Source of the DNA: an uncultured Corynebacterium sp.
GTDB lineage: Bacteria; Actinomycetota; Actinomycetes; Mycobacteriales; Mycobacteriaceae
Direction: 5' to 3'
Length of the DNA: 43,626 bases
Assembly (NCBI RefSeq): GCF_947253065.1
Contig: NZ_CAMXWS010000017.1
Location: 1 to 43,626, forward strand
Shown: one piece after another, positions 6,795 through 14,373 of the stretch
Numbering within the stretch: the first letter of the stretch is position 1
Layout: the number at the start of each line of letters is the position of its first letter
Program-made: the position numbers and the translations under genes
The notes under the pieces: model-generated
Told to the model about the DNA's origin: nothing
What the model saw: the letters and a program-made list of their open reading frames with translations, nothing else
Databases searched by the model: none

Positions 6795-8045
6795 TTAAGC
6801 CAAGGACGCGACAACCCGGATGAGCTGCTCCACGTCCGCTTCGGTGTTGAAGGGGCCCAAGCCGACGGTGACAGCGCCACCCATTTCCTCAATGCCCATC
6901 TCAGTGAGCAGCTGCGTTGCCTGTTCAGGGGCAGTGAACGTGGTCACGATGCCATTGTCGAAGAGACGCTCATACACCGTCTTCGACGGCACGCCCTGCA
7001 CACCGAAAGTCAGCCGCGGCAGACGATCCTCGCTGGCCTCAGACGCAGCCTCGCCAGTCACGCCAAGAATATGCACCGCCGGCAATGTGCCCAAGAAGGT
7101 GTACAAATCATCGCGCAAGCCATCCAGGTACAACGACGTCTCCCCCATCGCCTTGACCAACCGAGCCCGGCGCGTGGAACGTCCACCATCATGTGGCACG
7201 AGGTCCGCGAGGTGATCCACCAGCCCTGCAGCACCGCCAGCGAGGCCCGGCGACACATCAAGCTGCAGCTTCGCCGCGCCACTTAAACGCTCATCACCAG
7301 TCAGAGCCTCCAAGCGCTTGAACATCGCAGTATCGCGCACCACCAGCGCCGCCATGTGCGGGCCACCCAAAGCACCCAAGTCAAGGCCGACGACATCCGC
7401 GCCCCACTCATCAAAATCAATCGCGTGGTATGGCGCATAAGAAGAGGCATCCACGACAACCCAGGCACGCGAACGGTCCCTCCCCCGATCAACGATCTGT
7501 GCGACAGAACTCACCGTGCCCAGTTGCGGGTGGGCGACGGGGAGGGAGACGAGGCGGGTTGTGCCGTCGATAAGCTGCTCATATTGCCACGCGGGGACCT
7601 CGCCCGTACCCAAATCTGCCTGAGCCGTGCGGACCTTTGCCGGCGCGCGACGCAACGCCGCGGTCAGCGCCGGCGCGTCCAGCGGGCTCAGCACAACCGA
7701 AGAATCATGACGGAACAGTGGCGCCATCGCCGTAACCAACGACGCATACAGCACCGGCAAACTCGGGCCCAGCACCACACGCTCGGCCGACGCCCCCACG
7801 AGATCCGCGACCGCGTGGCGTGCCGACGCCACAAACGCCTCCCCCTCCGGACGTCCCATTGCCTTCCGCGAGTGCGACCCCGCATTGACCTCGGGCGCCG
7901 CTACTGCCGTAGCCAACCGGAAAGAACGCGCCACCGCCGCCGACACGCGCTCCGGCACCTGCGGGCAATCATGCGCATTGAGATAGGTCCACCCATCCGA
8001 AAGTGAGGTATAAAGCCCACGCACGCTGGCAACATCGTAAGCCAC
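6795..8045 (-). CDS. class V aminotransferase-fold protein (cysteine desulfurase-like)
   Basis: 416 residues from the GTG at 8045, chosen because GGAAGGGA lies about 8 nt upstream and because family similarity begins at VASVRGLYTSLSDGWTYLN. Further in-frame sequence upstream is low-quality and overlaps the divergent wzm promoter. The fold-type I pattern is visible (VVVDASSYAPYHAIDFDEWGADVVGLD...GGPH), but the usual Lys of the H-K motif appears replaced (ALGGPHMAAL). PLP-lysine retention is therefore doubtful and should be checked. The family includes SufS-like enzymes and isopenicillin-N-epimerase-like proteins. In this position, next to the galactan exporter, a homologue is common in corynebacteria. 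The substrate is unknown. Confidence 0.75.
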   Translation of the reverse strand: MAYDVASVRGLYTSLSDGWTYLNAHDCPQVPERVSAAVARSFRLATAVAAPEVNAGSHSRKAMGRPEGEAFVASARHAVADLVGASAERVVLGPSLPVLYASLVTAMAPLFRHDSSVVLSPLDAPALTAALRRAPAKVRTAQADLGTGEVPAWQYEQLIDGTTRLVSLPVAHPQLGTVSSVAQIVDRGRDRSRAWVVVDASSYAPYHAIDFDEWGADVVGLDLGALGGPHMAALVVRDTAMFKRLEALTGDERLSGAAKLQLDVSPGLAGGAAGLVDHLADLVPHDGGRSTRRARLVKAMGETSLYLDGLRDDLYTFLGTLPAVHILGVTGEAASEASEDRLPRLTFGVQGVPSKTVYERLFDNGIVTTFTAPEQATQLLTEMGIEEMGGAVTVGLGPFNTEADVEQLIRVVASLA

Positions 8046-8146
8046 GACCCGCTCCCTTCCGGACGAAATCAATGTGTGTGGATATTGAACACCACCCACG
8101 CCACAAGCAACAAGTATGCCTGCACAACTTGGCCCATGCAGGGCAC

Positions 8147-8152
8147 TAGGGT
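8147..8152 (+). promoter_or_regulatory. -10 hexamer TAGGGT of wzm
   Basis: TAGGGT ends 7 nt before an in-frame GTG at 8160, indicating a leaderless start for wzm. No -35 box at correct spacing was found. Confidence 0.5.
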
Positions 8153-8159
8153 GGGACAA

Positions 8160-9047
8160 GTGCAGGACAACGAAAAGCTGCTTGCCGACGTCTCCCGCAT
8201 GACCTCGGCAGCCAACCACGACACTCCCGCGTCGAAGTCGACCACACTCGGCGCAGCCGGCGCCGACCTCGCCCGTGGCTGGGGCCAATACGAACTGTGG
8301 CTCCAGCTCGGCTGGCAAGACATCAAACAGCGCTACCGCCGCTCAACGCTCGGCCCGCTGTGGATCACCATCGCCACCGGCGTGATGTCACTCGCCCTGG
8401 GTCTGCTGTACTCGATGCTCTTCCAGATCTCCGTGCGCGAGTTCCTCCCTCACGTCACCGTCGGCTTCATCGTCTGGGGCTTCATCTCCGGATGTATCAA
8501 GGACGGCGCGAATGTCTTCATTGAGAACGAAGGCCTGATCAAACAACTCCCCTCGGCTCTATCAGTGCACGTCTACCGGTTAGTGTGGCGCCAACTTCTG
8601 TTCTTCGCCCACAACATGGTGATCTGGCTGATCCTCGTGCTGGTGTTCCGGATTCCTCTCGGGTGGAACCTGCTGCTATTCATTCCGGCGCTCGCCCTGA
8701 TGATCATCAACGGCGTGTGGGTGACCATGCTGTTTGGCATCATCGCCACCCGCTTCCGCGACGTTGCTCCCCTGCTTGAGGCCCTTGTCCAGCTGCTGTT
8801 CTACGTCACCCCGATCGTCTGGACCACCAAGACCCTGCGCGAACAAGGCGGCGAAGTCGCCCAGCGCGCACGCATCGCCGAGCTCAACCCGCTCTACCAC
8901 TACCTCGAGATTGTCCGCGCCCCACTGATCGGCGAACCCGTGGCCACCTACCACTGGCTCATCGTTCTCGCCGGCACCGTCATCGGTCTCTTCCTGGCCA
9001 TGCTCGCCATGAAATTCTGGCGCTTCCGCGTCCCCTACTGGGTGTAA
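8160..9047 (+). CDS. wzm: galactan/lipid-linked polysaccharide ABC exporter permease
   Basis: About 295 residues from the GTG at 8160. A soluble N-terminus is followed by the ABC-2 polysaccharide exporter pattern (GWQDIKQRYRRSTLGPLW near 59-76), then six membrane segments and the conserved region FYVTPIVW. This matches Rv3783/RfbD (Wzm) of mycobacteria, the permease that moves the decaprenyl-PP-linked galactan across the inner membrane. The wzt gene follows after 15 nt, and the glfT1 gene downstream supports the pathway. Starts further upstream (ATG 8076, ATG 8136) would place the promoter inside the gene and overlap the divergent gene's leader. An ATG at 8200 is another alternative. Confidence 0.85.
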   Translation: MQDNEKLLADVSRMTSAANHDTPASKSTTLGAAGADLARGWGQYELWLQLGWQDIKQRYRRSTLGPLWITIATGVMSLALGLLYSMLFQISVREFLPHVTVGFIVWGFISGCIKDGANVFIENEGLIKQLPSALSVHVYRLVWRQLLFFAHNMVIWLILVLVFRIPLGWNLLLFIPALALMIINGVWVTMLFGIIATRFRDVAPLLEALVQLLFYVTPIVWTTKTLREQGGEVAQRARIAELNPLYHYLEIVRAPLIGEPVATYHWLIVLAGTVIGLFLAMLAMKFWRFRVPYWV

Positions 9048-9062
9048 ATCAAGGAGTTCACC

Positions 9063-9866
9063 ATGGTTTCCATTGACACCTACAACGCCTGCGTCGACTT
9101 CCCCATCTTCGACGCCAAGTCCCGCTCCCTGAAGAAGGCAGTCATGAGTTCGGCTGGTGGCTCCATCGGCAAGAATGACTCCAACACCGTCGTCGTCGAA
9201 GCTCTGAAGGACATCAACCTGCACCTGCGCGAAGGCGACCGCGTCGGCCTGGTCGGCCACAACGGTGCTGGTAAGTCCACGTTGCTTCGTCTTTTGAGCG
9301 GCATTTATGAGCCCACCCGCGGTGTTGCCGATGTCCGCGGCCGCGTCGCCCCGGTTTTCGACCTCGGCGTTGGCATGGACCCGGAGATCTCCGGCTACGA
9401 GAACATCATTATCCGCGGCCTCTTCTTGGGTCAGACCCGCAAACAGATGCGCGCCAAGATGGACGAGATCGCTGAATTCTCCGAGCTCGGCGACTACCTC
9501 TCCATGCCCCTGCGCACCTACTCCACCGGCATGCGCGTCCGCCTGGCCCTTGGTGTTGTGACATCCATTGAGCCCGAGATCCTTCTCCTTGACGAAGGCA
9601 TCGGCGCCGTCGACGCCGCCTTCATGGCCAAAGCACGCGTCCGCCTCGCTGAACTGGTCAAGCGATCAGGAATTCTAGTATTTGCCAGCCACTCCAACGA
9701 TTTCTTGGCCCAGGTTTGCAACACCGCCCTGTGGGTGGACAAGGGCCAGATCAGAAAAGCCGGCCTCGTCGACGAAGTCGTCGAAGCCTACGAGGGCCCC
9801 GAAGCCGGCGACTACGTCCGCGACCTGCTCGTCCGCTTCAACGAGGAGGACCAAGAAGAGGCTTAA
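9063..9866 (+). CDS. wzt: galactan/lipid-linked polysaccharide ABC exporter ATPase
   Basis: 267 residues, with AAGGAGTT 5-6 nt before the ATG. Walker A is GHNGAGKST (about 64-72), the signature region is YSTGMRVRLAL (about 155-165), Walker B is EILLLDEGIGAVD (about 175-187), and an H-loop ASHSND follows. It is homologous in layout to Rv3781/RfbE and drives Wzm. Its last 60 nt are repeated in degenerate form at 11103-11164, between two accessory segments. Confidence 0.9.
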   Translation: MVSIDTYNACVDFPIFDAKSRSLKKAVMSSAGGSIGKNDSNTVVVEALKDINLHLREGDRVGLVGHNGAGKSTLLRLLSGIYEPTRGVADVRGRVAPVFDLGVGMDPEISGYENIIIRGLFLGQTRKQMRAKMDEIAEFSELGDYLSMPLRTYSTGMRVRLALGVVTSIEPEILLLDEGIGAVDAAFMAKARVRLAELVKRSGILVFASHSNDFLAQVCNTALWVDKGQIRKAGLVDEVVEAYEGPEAGDYVRDLLVRFNEEDQEEA

Positions 9867-9869
9867 GGG

Positions 9870-9888
9870 AGGCTCTAGGAGAGAGCCT
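9870..9888 (+). terminator. hairpin after wzt
   Basis: AGGCTCT (9870-9876) pairs perfectly with AGAGCCT (9882-9888) around a 5-nt loop, starting 4 nt after the wzt stop. There is no T-run, so termination is possible but unproven. Confidence 0.4.
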
Positions 9889-9897
9889 GCCGATGCT

Positions 9898-9999
9898 GGT
9901 GAACGATTTAACATGAGCGAGCATCAAACCAAAGGAAGAAAACCCCACTACCTGCGGTTATAAAGTTTTGCGCATGTCAAGGTGGTCAAATCGTTCACC
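9898..9999. repeat. 12-bp perfect inverted repeat spanning 102 bp
   Basis: GGTGAACGATTT (9898-9909) and AAATCGTTCACC (9988-9999) are exact reverse complements. The right arm includes the stop codon of the convergent DUF559/AbiEi-like gene (9995-9997). The 78-nt interior has no gene. It may be the remnant ends of a small mobile element or a long-range terminator structure. Confidence 0.55.
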
Positions 10000-10981
10000 G
10001 CTTGCTCTCCACTAGCCTTCTCAAGTAGTCCGCGCTCTTTAACAGAGTGCCCGCCGCAACCCGGATGACCACCCATCCCTGTAGCGTGCTTTCCACATTG
10101 ATTCGCGAATCTCGATCACGCTGGTTTCGCTGAAGATGGTGTTCACCGTCATACATGATCCCGATCTTCAGCTCCGGAACAGCAAGATCAAATACCGTGA
10201 CAATTTTCCTGTCGACAATCAGGGGCACTTGCTCCGCTAATTCGATTCCCAGCTCGTTACAGATCCTGGCGCACATCAACCGCATTTCAGTCTCCTTTGG
10301 AGAGTCAGCTTGCTCACTCGAATCGCCGATCACCTTGTTTAACCACCTTTTCCCGATACGATGCCGTGCCGCTGCCTGGATCTGTTCGATCCTCATTCCT
10401 AAATGCCTCCGCACAGCATCGAGAAGTTGAATCGCACGAATCTCAATCGGGCCGAAACCAGGTATTTGTGGCACTGGCCACGCATGCTGTTCTGCGCGGA
10501 TATCCAAAAGCGCCTCAACTACTGCGTGGGAAGGCTCTGAAATGGCGAGACACTGTTCCTGGAAAAACACGATCCACCCGGCAGTTCGTCTCGCTCTAGT
10601 AATCCGCGGCGTGAACTGCGTAGCTTCCACGGCACACCTAACGGGCCCATGGAGCGTGGTGTCGCAGCAATCTGCGAAGAACCGCAGGCCATATGCCGCC
10701 AGCGCGCTCAACCCACAGATGGAATGGCGCGGGCGTTCAAGTGCCATGGCCACGGCTCGAGCATCAGCAGGTGCACGGTAGATGATGTCGCGTGGATGAC
10801 ATGCTGATTCTTTAAAAGCCAATTCCTGCGGTCGCATCGCAAGTTCAGCGAGGTAGTGGCCTTGGGATATTTGGGTGCCTATGCCATCGTCGCGAAGCGT
10901 ATGCATGTGTCGGGTTGCAACGTCCATGTTGTTTCGCAGGGTGATGGTTTTGCGGATGGGGTTGGGGGTTCGGTTGTTCAT
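9995..10981 (-). CDS. AbiEi/DUF559-like protein with a PD-(D/E)XK-type C-terminus
   Basis: 328 residues. The N-terminal two thirds resemble actinobacterial AbiEi-like antitoxin or regulator proteins: winged-helix-like start, then CGLSALAAYGL near 90-100. The C-terminal part (about 230-328) resembles the DUF559/Vsr nuclease fold, with the run VFDLAVPELKIGIMYDGEHH. In typical members this reads like 'VDxxxPxxKVxVEYDGxxH'. Here the Glu of 'VEYDG' is Met (IMYDG), so catalysis may be lost. The gene is opposite to wzt and glfT1 and sits in an accessory segment flanked by duplicated wzt/glfT1 ends, a sign of transfer. The start is uncertain: GTG/ATG at 10981, or a later Met (residue 19 or 26). The role is unknown. 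Confidence 0.65.
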   Translation of the reverse strand: MNNRTPNPIRKTITLRNNMDVATRHMHTLRDDGIGTQISQGHYLAELAMRPQELAFKESACHPRDIIYRAPADARAVAMALERPRHSICGLSALAAYGLRFFADCCDTTLHGPVRCAVEATQFTPRITRARRTAGWIVFFQEQCLAISEPSHAVVEALLDIRAEQHAWPVPQIPGFGPIEIRAIQLLDAVRRHLGMRIEQIQAAARHRIGKRWLNKVIGDSSEQADSPKETEMRLMCARICNELGIELAEQVPLIVDRKIVTVFDLAVPELKIGIMYDGEHHLQRNQRDRDSRINVESTLQGWVVIRVAAGTLLKSADYLRRLVESKR

Positions 10982-11036
10982 ACCTGGTTAGACTTCCCTC
11001 GGCAGCGCTGCGGTTCCTTGCCCAAGGTAAGTAGGC

Positions 11037-11098
11037 CCGCGTGGCAGAATAGGGCACACGAAAACTACCTCTCAAAGCCCTCGCGACAACGCCGGAGC
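11037..11098 (+). repeat. degenerate copy of the glfT1 promoter and 5' end
   Basis: 62 nt aligning without gaps to 11480-11541, with 55 identities. The copy keeps the CAGAAT -10-like element but its start codon reads ACG instead of ATG, and the third to tenth codons are altered, so it cannot make GlfT1. It abuts the copy of the wzt end at 11103. Confidence 0.85.
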
Positions 11099-11102
11099 CC
11101 AC

Positions 11103-11164
11103 GGCGACTACGTTCGCGACCTGCTCGTCCGCTTCAAGGAAGAGGACCACGAAGAGGCTTAAGG
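11103..11164 (+). repeat. degenerate copy of the wzt 3' end
   Basis: 62 nt aligning without gaps to 9807-9868, with 58 identities, including the wzt stop codon (TAA at 11160-11162). It encodes the same C-terminal peptide pattern (GDYVRDLLVRFKEEDHEEA). The order glfT1-head then wzt-tail is the reverse of the gene order and marks the junction of a tandem arrangement. Confidence 0.85.
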
Positions 11165-11205
11165 CCACGGACGTGGTGGCGAATCCCTAATAATCGGAGA
11201 GAATC

Positions 11206-11517
11206 ATGATCTATGTCGTTTTTGGCGCAGTGGTCGCGCTGTTCGTCTCCTTATGCATCGTGGCAGTGGGCTGTCTAATCCACGTTTCGATCAAACGAAA
11301 AGTGCTATCTCCATACCGCTTTTTAGTCGTGATGGTTTTGCTAGCACCCGTTTTCCTGATCTACGACATACTCAGCGATGAGATGTGTAGCGGCCTTTTC
11401 AATTACGCGGTCAGCGGTTACTTAATTACCGCAGTCATCATCAGCTCCCTATGGCGCGCGATCCCCGGCCCCGGACGGGCCGCGTGGCAGAATAGGGCGC
11501 ATGAAAACCCCCGCTGA
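11206..11517 (+). CDS. small membrane protein of unknown function
   Basis: 103 residues, with CGGAGAGAATC just before the ATG. Three hydrophobic segments (about 3-27, 40-54 and 66-83) are followed by a polar tail (about 84-103). The tail is encoded by the conserved glfT1 promoter region and overlaps the first 17 nt of glfT1. That tail is probably read-through into fixed sequence, not a selected domain. The gene belongs to the second accessory segment between wzt and glfT1. No family recognised. Confidence 0.55.
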   Translation: MIYVVFGAVVALFVSLCIVAVGCLIHVSIKRKVLSPYRFLVVMVLLAPVFLIYDILSDEMCSGLFNYAVSGYLITAVIISSLWRAIPGPGRAAWQNRAHENPR

Positions 11518-12463
11518 GAGCCCTCGCGACAACGCCGGAGCAAAAGCCGCAGCCAACGCAGATGCAACGCTGAATCCGCAGGGTAGGACGGCGGCGGTGA
11601 TCGTGACGCATAAGCGTGTGGAGCTGCTGCGGTACTCGTTGGAGCAGGTCGTGGGCCAAACGCACCCGGTGGACTGGGTGGTCGTGGTGGATAACGGCTG
11701 TGAAGCTGAAGTCCAAGACTTGGTCACTGAACTGGCAGGTGAGAAGGCGGTCTATTTGCCGTCGCGGACGAATCTGGGTGGCGCGGGCGGTTTCGCGTAC
11801 GGCTTCTTGCACGCTCTCGCCCTGGGCGCGGACGCGATCTGGTGCGCTGACGACGACGGCCGCCCGGCGGACAAAAACGTCCTGGAAACCCTCTACGCAG
11901 TCGCCGCACGGGAAGGCCTGGCAGAGGTTTCCCCGGTCGTGTGCAATATCGAGGACCCGAATCAGCTGGCGTTTCCGCTGCGCCAGGGCCTGACGTGGCA
12001 CCGGCGTCGCGAAGAGTTGGAAGGCGATTTCCTGCCGCAGTACGCGAGCTTGTTCAATGGCGCGTTGATCAGCGCGAAGGCGATGGAGCGCATCGGTGTG
12101 CCGGATTACCGCCTGTTCATCCGCGGCGATGAGGTGGAGTACCACCGTCGTTTGGCGCAGTCGGGGTTGAAGTACGGCACGGCGCTGACCACGGCGTATT
12201 TGCACCCGGACGGGTCGGCGGAATTCCACCCGATCATGGGCGGCCGCGCGCACGCACAGTGGCCAGACAATGACACGAAACGCTATTTCACGTACCGCAA
12301 TCGCGGGTACATCATCAATCAGCGCGGGATGCAGAAGATGAAGCTGCAGGAAGTCGTTCGTTTCGGGTGGTTCTTCCTCATTCAGCGTCGCAGCCCGCAG
12401 GAATTCAAGGAGTGGCTGAAGCTTCTGCGCATGGGTGCACAGGAGAACTTCCAGCGCCCATAA
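11501..12463 (+). CDS. glfT1: galactofuranosyltransferase GlfT1
   Basis: 320 residues. GT-A glycosyltransferase of the GT2 family: AAVIVTHKR (about 30-38) begins the nucleotide-binding fold, RTNLGGAGGFAYG lies near 89-101, and the metal-binding WCADDDGRP near 111-119. Layout and motifs match Rv3782, which adds the first galactofuranose residues to the decaprenyl-PP-GlcNAc-Rha linker. The exporter genes wzm-wzt lie upstream as in mycobacteria. The ATG at 11501 is 7 nt after CAGAAT (11488-11493), suggesting a leaderless transcript, and it overlaps the small membrane ORF by 17 nt. Confidence 0.9.
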   Translation: MKTPAESPRDNAGAKAAANADATLNPQGRTAAVIVTHKRVELLRYSLEQVVGQTHPVDWVVVVDNGCEAEVQDLVTELAGEKAVYLPSRTNLGGAGGFAYGFLHALALGADAIWCADDDGRPADKNVLETLYAVAAREGLAEVSPVVCNIEDPNQLAFPLRQGLTWHRRREELEGDFLPQYASLFNGALISAKAMERIGVPDYRLFIRGDEVEYHRRLAQSGLKYGTALTTAYLHPDGSAEFHPIMGGRAHAQWPDNDTKRYFTYRNRGYIINQRGMQKMKLQEVVRFGWFFLIQRRSPQEFKEWLKLLRMGAQENFQRP

Positions 12464-12469
12464 CCACAG

Positions 12470-12895
12470 CTAGTCGCGGAAAATCAGGACGCGCTGCAGG
12501 ATGAAGTTGGTGATGGTGGCCACGCCCTGGGCGATGATGAAGGACACGGTGTCCTTCCAGGGATCGACAAGCCCAAGCGCAATCAGCGGGTCGTTGGTCA
12601 GCCAGTACAGGATTGTCTGCACGCCGAGAGTGGACAGGTAGAGAATGAACACGGCGAGCGCACGCTTGCCGGTGATTTCCGCTTGGAATGTGAACTTAGA
12701 GTTCAGCAGGTAGGCGGCCAGGGTGCCCAGGCACCAGCCGAAGACTTTCGCGGTCACGCGGTCGAATCCGATTGCGTGCGTGAGCAGGTACGTCAGACCG
12801 AAATCGAGTACGGCGCAGAAGACACCGACGACGAGGAAACGTACAAGCTGACTTTTGGCGTCCGGGGACGAAGTCGCTTCAACCTTGGAAGACAC
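12470..12895 (-). CDS. GtrA-family membrane protein (Rv3789-like)
   Basis: 141 residues with four membrane segments. The GtrA pattern is clear: LVRFLVVGVFCAVLDFGLTYLL (residues about 17-38), then NSKFTF and the C-terminal NFILQRVLIFRD. The mycobacterial homologue Rv3789 acts with decaprenyl-phosphate-arabinose or its transferases in the same pathway as DprE1/DprE2. Convergent with glfT1, with 6 nt between the stops. The GTG at 12895 has TAAAGT 8 nt upstream (12904-12909 on the plus strand), so it probably has its own leaderless promoter inside the end of the preceding gene. Confidence 0.85.
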   Translation of the reverse strand: MSSKVEATSSPDAKSQLVRFLVVGVFCAVLDFGLTYLLTHAIGFDRVTAKVFGWCLGTLAAYLLNSKFTFQAEITGKRALAVFILYLSTLGVQTILYWLTNDPLIALGLVDPWKDTVSFIIAQGVATITNFILQRVLIFRD

Positions 12896-12901
12896 GCCGG
12901 A

Positions 12902-13831
12902 TTACTTTACCCCAAGCAGTGCGCGATAAAGATCAAGCTTATCGACGACCGACCGTCCCCCCGCCCCATATCCGCCCACCGATGCGAGTCGGACCAGGGA
13001 ACCAGAGCAGAGTTGGTGGATCTCCTCTGCGGAATAGGGCGTGCCGTCATCGCGTGGCCAACCAAGGGCAGCCATGGCGGATTCGGTGACGTCGTCGGTG
13101 GTTGGTTCGTCGACAAGGCAGGCCAGGGCGAGCACTGTGCACCAGAATGCGTCGCGTGCTTCGTGGGTTCGTTCCCGGGGCAATGTGTCGAGGATGCGTG
13201 CGGTTTCCGGTGCCAGCTCCGTGGGGCGAGCCAGGTCGAGGGCTTGCAGAAGTGGCAGGAAATCCATGGTCTGCGAACGGGTGACCACATCTATGACTTC
13301 GGGTCGGACACTGGCCATGACACTTTCAACGGCAGAGGGCCCGAGAAGTTGGGCGTTGATGGCGGCGACATCGAAAGGCTCACCCGCGAAATCACCCGCG
13401 CCGGCGACACACAGGGTGCGCGGAGTGGCGGAATCACGCGGGTAGATGTCTAAGAGAGTGAGGGTGAAGCGCCACAAGCCCCAGTGAAAGAAGAGCTCAT
13501 CGCCAGTTTCGCGCAGATAGTCACCGATGGAATCGGTGACATCAAGTCGACCGGAATCAGCTTCAGCGCGCGTAAACCTGCTGGGAGCTGACCCATCCTG
13601 CGGGACAGCAAATGCAATCAGGAGAGCTTGCTGGACCTCCTCGAGAGTGCTGGAGGAGGACAGGCCGAGGTGGCGGAGGATCTCTTCGTCGGCAAGCAAT
13701 GTGCCGCAACGAATAAGCAACGTGCGCGTCTGGTTGCTGTCTGGTCCGCGAAGGCGGACGCGAGCTGCATCGAGGTCGACGACATGCGCCACTTGCTGGT
13801 GGCGGTGCGGTCGATACAACGTGCTCGGCAT
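12902..13831 (-). CDS. conserved protein of unknown function
   Basis: 309 residues, no signal peptide or membrane segments. The N-terminal half has the pattern LADEEILRHLGLSSSSTLEEVQQALLIAF...ELFFHWGLWRFTLTLLDIYPRD. This loosely recalls the plasmid pRiA4b ORF3-like fold (PF07929), but the match is too weak to claim. The C-terminal half is helical (APETARILDTLPRERTHEARDAFWC, split by polar turns). The ATG at 13831 has TAGGCT 7 nt upstream. It ends 6 nt before the GtrA-like start and is likely partly co-transcribed with it. Carries one GCTTATCGACG site at 12937. Confidence 0.65.
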   Translation of the reverse strand: MPSTLYRPHRHQQVAHVVDLDAARVRLRGPDSNQTRTLLIRCGTLLADEEILRHLGLSSSSTLEEVQQALLIAFAVPQDGSAPSRFTRAEADSGRLDVTDSIGDYLRETGDELFFHWGLWRFTLTLLDIYPRDSATPRTLCVAGAGDFAGEPFDVAAINAQLLGPSAVESVMASVRPEVIDVVTRSQTMDFLPLLQALDLARPTELAPETARILDTLPRERTHEARDAFWCTVLALACLVDEPTTDDVTESAMAALGWPRDDGTPYSAEEIHQLCSGSLVRLASVGGYGAGGRSVVDKLDLYRALLGVK

Positions 13832-13851
13832 ACACCCCAGCCTAATGAGAT

Positions 13852-14328
13852 TTAGGAAATGTTGACGCGGGCATCAATTTCTGCGTCGGCGAAAAGCAGG
13901 GCTCCGGCGATCAGCCCGAGCACGGTGTGCGGGCGCTTCACACCACGTCGGCGCAGCGCATCCGCGAGCTTGTTTTGAACAGCGAGGCTCAAACGCACAC
14001 CACCGATCAAAAGCGCAATACCAACGACGAGCACCGCCCACGTGCGGGCTGGGCTCGCGGTGTCAGAACTTTGCTCAACTTGGGCAGTGAGGTCATTGCG
14101 CGGGTCCTCATCAAACGCATTGAATGCTGCCACCGTGCCAGCAAACGCAGCGGTCAGACCGACCCACGATGCGATCCGTGCGGGTGTGGAACGCGCATAA
14201 TCCGGCACAGCCGTTAGAGCGACCGCGAATGCCGCCTGAATCAACCGGCCGCCGGTGGTGTTGTCCAGCGCGTTGTAATCAATGCGCTCCTCACCCGTTT
14301 GCCCCTGAACTGTCTTCTGCTCCGTCAT
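13852..14328 (-). CDS. predicted membrane protein of unknown function
   Basis: 158 residues from the ATG at 14328. Three to four hydrophobic segments are seen (about residues 23-37, 49-64, 93-110 and 135-146), with an acidic loop between them and a basic RRRGVKR stretch. The start is chosen because TAACAT lies 7 nt upstream (14336-14341 on the plus strand). An alternative ATG at 14337 would fall inside that hexamer. Divergent from the small gene at 14374. No family recognised. Confidence 0.65.
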   Translation of the reverse strand: MTEQKTVQGQTGEERIDYNALDNTTGGRLIQAAFAVALTAVPDYARSTPARIASWVGLTAAFAGTVAAFNAFDEDPRNDLTAQVEQSSDTASPARTWAVLVVGIALLIGGVRLSLAVQNKLADALRRRGVKRPHTVLGLIAGALLFADAEIDARVNIS

Positions 14329-14335
14329 GGTCGTC

Positions 14336-14341
14336 ATGTTA
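14336..14341 (-). promoter_or_regulatory. -10 hexamer TAACAT for the minus-strand membrane protein gene
   Basis: On the minus strand TAACAT is followed by 7 nt and then the ATG at 14328. It is part of a compact divergent promoter pair with TAAGAT at 14361-14366. Confidence 0.5.
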
Positions 14342-14360
14342 CCGGCGGGAGTAACGGCCG

Positions 14361-14366
14361 TAAGAT
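14361..14366 (+). promoter_or_regulatory. -10 hexamer TAAGAT for the small plus-strand gene
   Basis: TAAGAT is followed by 7 nt and the ATG at 14374. A weak -35-like TTACCG (14339-14344) has 16 nt spacing. Leaderless start inferred. Confidence 0.55.
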
Positions 14367-14373
14367 GGCAACC

